A program made the position numbers and the translations under genes. A DNA stretch of 11,855 nucleotides, taken from the NCBI GenBank assembly GCA_023265535.1, contig JAHFTI010000070.1, positions 1-11,855 on the forward strand. The letters run 5' to 3'. The DNA is from Opitutaceae bacterium (lineage in GTDB: Bacteria; Verrucomicrobiota; Verrucomicrobiia; Opitutales; Opitutaceae). Of the stretch, positions 8,201-11,855 are shown in pieces. Positions within the stretch are counted from its first letter, which is position 1. Each line of letters opens with the position of its first letter. Under the pieces are notes generated by a model. The model was not told the origin of the DNA, did not search any database, and was given only the letters and a program-made list of their open reading frames with translations.

Positions 8201-8997
8201 GCAAGCGCCTCCCTGCAGGACTGGTCTGCACGCTCCCATTCCAGGCGTCGCGAGACCGCCTCGAGGCGTCCGCGCAGGGATTGGAGCGCGGCGCCACGCT
8301 GCACGTTGCCCGCCTCGATGCCAGCCAGCTCGCCAAGCATGCGCTCTCGTTCGGCTGTATCCAAGACCTGGATATTCGCCCCCTGGCCAAGCAGAACCTC
8401 GTGGGCCGCCTTGGCGCGGGCGCAGCGCTGGAAGGCCTCCGTGGAAATGAGCCTGTACACCTCCGTGCCGGTCACCTGCTCAAGGAGATTGGCGCGCTCA
8501 TCGGGCTTGGCGCGGAGGAAGGCGGCAAAGTCGCCCTGCGCCAGCATGACCGAGCGCAGGAAACGCTCATAGTCCAGGCCGGTGAGTTTCTCGATGAGCT
8601 GTCCCGACTCCTCAGTCTTCTCGGCAAGCACCTCACCGCCGGGCAGTGCGCTCACGCGACGCTTGGCCTGCTGAAGCTTGCCGGTGGGTTTCTTGTGCGC
8701 GCGCTGCAGGGTCCAGGAACTGCGGAAGCGCCCGCTCGCGCAGCTGAAGTCCAGCTCGGCGAAGCACTCGCCGGTGTGGCGGCTCATCATGGTCTCCGGA
8801 CTGGGCTGTGAGCCGTAACGGGCGGCGCGGCCATAGAGGGCGAGGGTGATGGCGTCGAGGAGGGTCGACTTGCCCGCGCCCGTGGGACCGGTGATGGCAA
8901 AGAGACCAGCGGCACCCAGCGGGCCATGCTCAAAGTCGATCTCGTTGGTCCCGCGGAGGGAGTTGAGATTCTGAAAGCGAAGGCAAAGGATCTTCAT
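5215..8997 (-). CDS. sbcC: Exonuclease subunit SbcC (Rad50-type SMC-like ATPase)
   Basis: This 1260-residue protein has the full SbcC layout. The N-terminal ATPase half carries the Walker A GPTGAGKST (37-45), and a Q-loop-type segment VMLAQGDFAAFL follows. Long coiled-coil arms flank a central zinc hook, CPLC (599-602). The C-terminal half has the ABC signature LSGGE (1167-1171), Walker B SLFIDEGFGSLD (1195-1206) and the switch His in VISHV. With SbcD it forms the ATP-driven nuclease that cuts DNA hairpins and protein-blocked double-strand ends. The length is somewhat above E. coli SbcC (about 1050). Part of the excess is a Lys/Pro/Glu/Ala-rich insertion at 1110-1146, just before the signature motif. 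The ATG overlaps the sbcD stop as ATGA, and a strong AAGGAGG lies 7 bases upstream, so the start is secure. The 5' end of the gene on the minus strand is at 8997. Confidence 0.96.
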   Translation of the reverse strand: MKILCLRFQNLNSLRGTNEIDFEHGPLGAAGLFAITGPTGAGKSTLLDAITLALYGRAARYGSQPSPETMMSRHTGECFAELDFSCASGRFRSSWTLQRAHKKPTGKLQQAKRRVSALPGGEVLAEKTEESGQLIEKLTGLDYERFLRSVMLAQGDFAAFLRAKPDERANLLEQVTGTEVYRLISTEAFQRCARAKAAHEVLLGQGANIQVLDTAERERMLGELAGIEAGNVQRGAALQSLRGRLEAVSRRLEWERADQSCREALADHGAELGKAAGELGRLALSERARQLLPQLGMLDRCQETLRGQRLAQERNRGLQPSLAEALSGAEAALATAVASLEAGNRRQEELQALWLRVQVLDTKLSSARQSLTGQAEALSALLTELQAASAKITVQERELEETRKVMDNGRLWLEANAADGRLEELLPAARTASQAWAEASRRRADQATRIKTLETQLAEASRGLQRAERSLVDADAALAPARRAEAELSTRLTALLPPGGLRDLEGQVTAARLRHEALVRHAELARRIREGTTRAAAARDTRAAAETALRGIEERTAVLARERDLARALLQACKQALGFAERCSALVSHRPHLVDGRECPLCGSTHHPWAHRADEDLGELVRARQAEADAEAQLGRFNEAWSTLQKELGSAQQRLALSEQTLATLTQEELRLQADWAQAEPSLPAALSPSDEEALRTLVSEALSQEQALGFRLEQARSRADDLAKASAALQELVTHRERAQAEHAKEVALHSQWSVQRGSAQEALREAGEEEERLAAQARLLLASQSLPSTADQAAYADLLDSLQRKASLHARALQKLQTHSQRHALAETTLLHLRETEQQLRLKVDEARGRQAADTAEFDRLSSSRRELFGDDSIDASRVEAKRRLDSLTEARSLAENGQREAASRLAACEAELQRLGLEIHAAEQECSSLAAALGEASLAAGFPGQDSLRAALLPAAEHERLLVLRRGLEERGIALRAEQARLAAEMVALAPGSAADATRGGELREELSALESQGAEATRKAGALDQCIRTDDTNRAKLGALLSATEAAHREFSRWDALRSLIGSADGSLFARFAQGLTLDRLAWLANRHLLHLNPRYSVQRSRGGADPEKPKAKANSAESEPRDPSKEKPAAKTDNKEKPKAEDLELEIVDHYQADVLRPMGSLSGGECFLVSLALALALSELASGKSAIESLFIDEGFGSLDADTLEAAMSALESLQSRGKTIGVISHVAVMQERIATQIRVVREAGGCSRIVLSS
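5560..5670 (-). repeat. Low-complexity Lys/Pro/Glu/Ala insertion in SbcC, bounded by a 15-bp direct repeat
   Basis: This stretch encodes SbcC residues 1110-1146, almost only Lys, Glu, Asp, Pro, Ala and Ser, in the loop between the conserved LNPRYSVQR and LELEIVDHYQADVLRP. The plus-strand 15-mer GCCTTGGGCTTCTCC occurs at 5564-5578 and again at 5651-5665, encoding EKPKA each time (residues 1112-1116 and 1141-1145). A third, diverged EKPAA copy lies between them. The pattern suggests growth by repeat duplication. It is probably a flexible, charged surface loop near the ATPase head. Confidence 0.75.
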
Positions 8998-10214
8998 GCG
9001 CCGCCCTCCTTCGCATCATGCAGCGAGCCGAGCAGTTCCTCGAAGGTCCCGCGCAGGCGTCCCCAGGCCTCGTCCTCGGGACGGATGCCCTCCTGCCGCA
9101 GGCGCGCCTCAAACACCTCTGCGGGACGGAGTGAGTCGAGCGACGGGACCTCGGCGCCAGAGCCCGCGGAGAATGCGCCCTGCCCCGCGGGCCGCGGCAC
9201 CAGGACCTTGAGCACGCGCAGGCGCAGGTCCTTGGCGGCCTCGCGCACGAGGCGGTCCAGGTCGGGGTATTCGGCACCGTCCGTGACCGTCAGTTCCAGC
9301 CACGGTTCGAAGGGGCAGTCCGCGGCGCCCTGCAGCTGCGCCAGCAAACCCTGGATACCGTCCAGGCGGGTGCTGGCCCTCTGAAGCGGCCGAAAGTCGG
9401 GGATGGTCGCCACACCCACCTCCAGGCCACCGGCGACGACATCGATGACGCGCAGCTCCTTGGCCACACCCACCTCCGAGAAACTCAGGGGAATGGGAGA
9501 GCCTGGGTAACGCACGCGCCCGGCCGGGTCGGCCGCCTGCGGCTTGTGGATGTGCCCGAGCGCGACATAGGCAAAGCCGTCGAAGCAGTCGGAGCCGACA
9601 GCGCCGAGGTTGCCCACGTGAATGGTGCGCTCGCTGTCGCTTCCCAGCGAACCGGCCACGGTCAGGTGCCCCGTGCCGATCAGCGGACGCCCTGCGGCCC
9701 GCCTCAGACCGGCTTCGCGCACGGCGCGATAATGCGTGCGCACGCCCTCGCGGATTCCGGTGGCCACCTCCTCGAAGGACTGGCCGGCGACGGCGTTGCG
9801 CACATCGCGCTCGCGCAGGTAGGGCACCGCACAGAGCACCAGGTCGGGAAACTCGAGCAGGGCCTCCTCGGGGGTGGCGGGGGCATCCCCCACAACGGTC
9901 ACGGAAATGCTCCTGAGGAGCTCGCGCGGCGCATTGAGCGTGGCGGGCGAATCATGGTTGCCCCCCAGGATCAGGACCTGGCATGGCGGCCTCAGGGCGG
10001 CGAGGCGCACGAGGAAATTGTAGTAGAGGGCCAACGCCTGCTGGGGCGGATTGGCGGTGTCGAAGATGTCGCCTGCCACGACAAGCATGTCGGGGCGCAG
10101 GGCCTCGATGCGCAGCAGGAGCCAATCCAGGAAGGCGGACTGTTCGGGGAGGCGCTCGTTGTCGACCAGACGGGCGCCCAGGTGCCAGTCCGCGGTGTGA
10201 AGGAGGCGTGTCAT
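8994..10214 (-). CDS. sbcD: Exonuclease subunit SbcD (Mre11-type nuclease)
   Basis: This 406-residue calcineurin-like phosphoesterase has the SbcD metal-binding motifs: HTADWHLG (Asp9, His11), VVAGDIFD (Asp49), LGGNHDSP (Asn86, His87, Asp88), a later GTGHLTV and GHIHKP. The C-terminal part fits the SbcD capping region. The family gives the two-manganese nuclease that, driven by SbcC ATP hydrolysis, degrades double-strand ends and opens hairpins. The length matches E. coli SbcD (about 400). The stop codon overlaps the sbcC ATG by 4 bp, the usual coupled arrangement. The ATG at 10214 lies 6 bp after the J-domain gene. Its likely Shine-Dalgarno GAGG (10226-10229) sits inside the last codons of that gene with an 11-base spacer, so translation may be coupled to the upstream gene. 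Confidence 0.96.
   Translation of the reverse strand: MTRLLHTADWHLGARLVDNERLPEQSAFLDWLLLRIEALRPDMLVVAGDIFDTANPPQQALALYYNFLVRLAALRPPCQVLILGGNHDSPATLNAPRELLRSISVTVVGDAPATPEEALLEFPDLVLCAVPYLRERDVRNAVAGQSFEEVATGIREGVRTHYRAVREAGLRRAAGRPLIGTGHLTVAGSLGSDSERTIHVGNLGAVGSDCFDGFAYVALGHIHKPQAADPAGRVRYPGSPIPLSFSEVGVAKELRVIDVVAGGLEVGVATIPDFRPLQRASTRLDGIQGLLAQLQGAADCPFEPWLELTVTDGAEYPDLDRLVREAAKDLRLRVLKVLVPRPAGQGAFSAGSGAEVPSLDSLRPAEVFEARLRQEGIRPEDEAWGRLRGTFEELLGSLHDAKEGGA
9005..9011 (-). promoter_or_regulatory. Strong ribosome binding site of sbcC
   Basis: The minus strand reads AAGGAGG here, with a 7-base spacer to the sbcC ATG at 8997. It lies inside the end of sbcD. It is the best Shine-Dalgarno match in the window and fixes the sbcC start. 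sbcC translation could thus start on its own as well as by the ATGA coupling. Confidence 0.8.
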
Positions 10215-10220
10215 CAGGCG

Positions 10221-11453
10221 CTAATCCTCACGGCTCTTCTTCTTCTCGTAGCGGGCGCGGAAGTACTCGAAGGCCTCGTTGAGCTCGCGCAGCTTGCCGT
10301 TCGCCAGGGAGACAAAGTCGGGATGCAGGTCCTGCACCTTGTCCGGATGGCAGCGGAAGGCGTTGAAGCGGTAGGCGCGCTTGATCTCGTCGTAGGAGAC
10401 CTTGCCCGTGAGACCGAGCAGACGTCCGTAGTACTTGTCGTCCTTGGGGCCGCTGTAGCCGACCTGCGAGGCAGTGCTGGCGCTGGCGCTGAACTCGCGG
10501 TGCAGCTCCATGAGCTGGCGCCGTTCATCCTCGAGGCGCTTGCGTTCGGCGTTGAGCTCGGCGTTGGCCTTGCGGCAATGGGCGTCGAAGTCGGCCCGGG
10601 AGCTGGCGATGCTGCGCTCCTTTTCCTCGAGGCGACGACGCTCGTCGTCGAGCCGGTCCTTCACTTCCTGCAGGTGTGCGACGGCGCGGCGGCGATGCTC
10701 CTCCACCTCGGCCTTGTCCTCACTGAGCTTGCGCGCCGTTTCCCGCACGCGCTTGAGCTCCTCGGCGACGCGGGCCCGGCCGGCCTCAGCCTCCTCGGCG
10801 GCCTGCTGCTTCGCCTCGTCCAGGTCGGCGCGTTCGCCATTCAGGCGCTTCTCCAGCTCCACCATGCGGTTCCACTCGGCACTGATGCGTTCCTGCTCGC
10901 GGGCGAGTTCGGCGTTGGCGCGCTTCCGGCGCGCCTCGTAGTCGCCAACGGTCTTGGCGTGGCGCCGGTGCCTTTCGGCGAGGCGCTTCTTCGCATCGGC
11001 GATCGTCTCGCGCACATGCTCGATGTCCTCGCGGGCGCGGCTGAGGTCCGCCTCCAGGCGCGAGCGTTCCTCAAAAAATTGGGAGCGGATCTCGAGGAAG
11101 CCCTTGCGCTCCTCATCGAGGATTTCCTTCTGCTGGAGCAGCTCGCGGTCAAGGCGGCGCTTGTAATCCTCGAGCTCGGCCTTGAGCTCGGGATCATCAC
11201 GCATGGCCGAACGCACGCGCTCCGCCGAGGCCTCGCGCTGCAGGAGCTTGCGCACTGCGGCGCTGCGGGACTCGTTGCGGTGGGCCTTGGAGGTTTCCGT
11301 CAGGACCTGGTGCACCGTGCGGATGCCGCGGAAATCGCTGTCGTCCCAACACCAATCCATGGCGCACACCTCACCGGCCTCGAGGGCGCGGAAGAGTTCG
11401 GCAACGGTGAAGGGGCCTGTCTCGCGGTTGTCGTGCTGTACCTTGATGCGCAT
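10221..11453 (-). CDS. GYF_2-like domain, long coiled coil and C-terminal J-domain protein
   Basis: With the ATG at 11453 the protein has 410 residues in three parts. Residues 1-55 resemble a GYF_2-type domain, with ETGPFTVAELFRALEAGEV followed by paired Trp34 and Trp36. Residues about 65-325 are highly charged Arg/Glu/Lys/Ala heptad-rich sequence, almost certainly a long coiled coil. Residues about 337-406 are a J domain: YYGRLLGL, then YDEIKRAYRFNAFRCHPDK with the HPD signature at 369-371, then LNEAFEYF. J domains stimulate Hsp70/DnaK; GYF_2-type domains are thought to bind peptides or proline-rich segments. No glycine-rich or zinc region of DnaJ is present and no membrane segment is seen. 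An alternative TTG start at 11504 would add 17 residues and overlap the upstream stop as TTGA. I prefer the ATG, which has AAGG 8 bases upstream and starts at the domain edge. It lies 6 bp before sbcD, so it belongs to that operon. The function is unknown. Confidence 0.85.
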   Translation of the reverse strand: MRIKVQHDNRETGPFTVAELFRALEAGEVCAMDWCWDDSDFRGIRTVHQVLTETSKAHRNESRSAAVRKLLQREASAERVRSAMRDDPELKAELEDYKRRLDRELLQQKEILDEERKGFLEIRSQFFEERSRLEADLSRAREDIEHVRETIADAKKRLAERHRRHAKTVGDYEARRKRANAELAREQERISAEWNRMVELEKRLNGERADLDEAKQQAAEEAEAGRARVAEELKRVRETARKLSEDKAEVEEHRRRAVAHLQEVKDRLDDERRRLEEKERSIASSRADFDAHCRKANAELNAERKRLEDERRQLMELHREFSASASTASQVGYSGPKDDKYYGRLLGLTGKVSYDEIKRAYRFNAFRCHPDKVQDLHPDFVSLANGKLRELNEAFEYFRARYEKKKSRED

Positions 11454-11500
11454 CGTGGGGGCCTTGGGGTGGCGGACTATCGTGAGGGGAATGGCGCTTT

Positions 11501-11855
11501 TCAACCCTGATCGGGAGCCTTGTAGGCTGCGACCAGGGCCAGGGCGGTTTCACGGATTTTCGTGGCAAGGGAGGCGGGGGCAAGCACACGCGCCTGGGCT
11601 CCCCAGCCGAGGATCCAGTTCTCCAGCTCGGTGAAGTCGCCCACGCGCAGGCTCAGTTCCACGCCACCGTCGGGCAAGGGTGTGATTGTCTGGGAGCTGT
11701 GCCAGAAACGCTCGGAGACGATGCGGCCGGCCTTGGCATTGAAGCGGATGCGGACCTCATTGGAGCCCTCGCTGGTGTAAACGCCGAAGCTGTTCCTGAA
11801 ATACTGATCCACATCGAAACCCTCGTCGCGCTCGAAGCTCCCCTCCCCTGTCTCC
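11501..11855 (-). CDS. WYL-domain transcriptional regulator, C-terminal part (partial at its 5' end)
   Basis: The frame is open to the window edge, giving the last 117 residues; the DNA-binding HTH and the WYL motif itself would lie beyond 11855. The visible part begins FERDEGFDVDQYF, with the usual acidic-aromatic lead into the WCX extension, then FGVYTSE, VRIRFNAKAGRIVSERFWHSSQ, and a C-terminal ELENWILGWGAQARVLAP segment typical of YafY/PafC-like proteins. These proteins often control DNA-damage or defence genes and may bind nucleic acid or nucleotide ligands through the WYL domain. Its stop lies 47 bp before the ATG of the coiled-coil/J-domain gene, or overlaps that gene's alternative TTG, so co-transcription with the sbcDC cluster is likely and regulation of the cluster is a fair inference. 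The GTG at 11812 is internal. Confidence 0.85.
   Translation of the reverse strand, partial: ETGEGSFERDEGFDVDQYFRNSFGVYTSEGSNEVRIRFNAKAGRIVSERFWHSSQTITPLPDGGVELSLRVGDFTELENWILGWGAQARVLAPASLATKIRETALALVAAYKAPDQG

Noticed and set aside
7070..8572. A 500-codon plus-strand open frame rich in Ser, Arg and Ala
   Set aside because: The composition is that of a shadow frame of coiled-coil coding sequence; the opposite strand carries the SbcC zinc hook and arms.
10221..11453. Naming the coiled-coil/J-domain gene dnaJ
   Set aside because: It has only the J domain, at the C-terminus, and lacks the Gly/Phe region, zinc CxxCxGxG repeats and C-terminal substrate domains of DnaJ.
9546..11510. A 654-codon open frame on the plus strand, antisense to sbcD and the J-domain gene
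   Set aside because: High-GC codon bias on the minus strand leaves this frame open. The product has Leu/Gly/Val/Ala-rich low-information sequence without motifs, while the minus strand encodes clear families.

Overview
The window is a GC-rich (roughly two-thirds G+C by eye), densely coding bacterial segment. It holds two gene groups that point towards each other. No RNA gene, IS element, CRISPR array or attachment site is visible. The taxon cannot be fixed from the sequence. Very high GC, weak Shine-Dalgarno sequences at several genes, a GYF_2-type domain and a sirtuin without the usual zinc cysteines would fit the Verrucomicrobiota/PVC or neighbouring lineages, but this is a low-confidence guess.

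Left group, plus strand (1-4332): the 3' part of an O-antigen ligase/polymerase-like membrane protein with a long TPR-like tail, a polyprenyl-phosphate sugar-1-phosphate transferase (the enzyme type that starts exopolysaccharide or O-antigen repeat units), and a two-domain SGNH/GDSL esterase of the carbohydrate-esterase-2 type. Spacings of 33 and 6 bp suggest one operon. It reads as the end of a surface polysaccharide locus: lipid-linked unit initiation, polymerisation or ligation, and possibly de-O-acetylation.

Right group, minus strand (11855 down to 4319): in transcription order, the C-terminal end of a WYL-family transcriptional regulator, a protein with a GYF_2-like domain, a long coiled coil and a C-terminal J domain, then SbcD, SbcC and, after a 137-bp gap with two inverted repeats, a CobB-type sirtuin. 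The first four genes are packed (0-47 bp, 6 bp, and a 4-bp ATGA overlap) and look like one operon. SbcC and SbcD form the Mre11/Rad50-type nuclease that opens DNA hairpins and processes protein-blocked ends. The WYL regulator and the GYF_2/J-domain protein are candidates for a regulatory or accessory layer around it. The sirtuin may be co-transcribed or separate.

The two groups meet tail to tail, with the esterase and sirtuin genes overlapping by 14 bp. The most unusual items are the GYF_2-coiled-coil-J-domain protein directly upstream of sbcDC, and a Lys/Pro/Glu/Ala-rich insertion just before the ABC signature of SbcC that is bounded by a 15-bp direct repeat.
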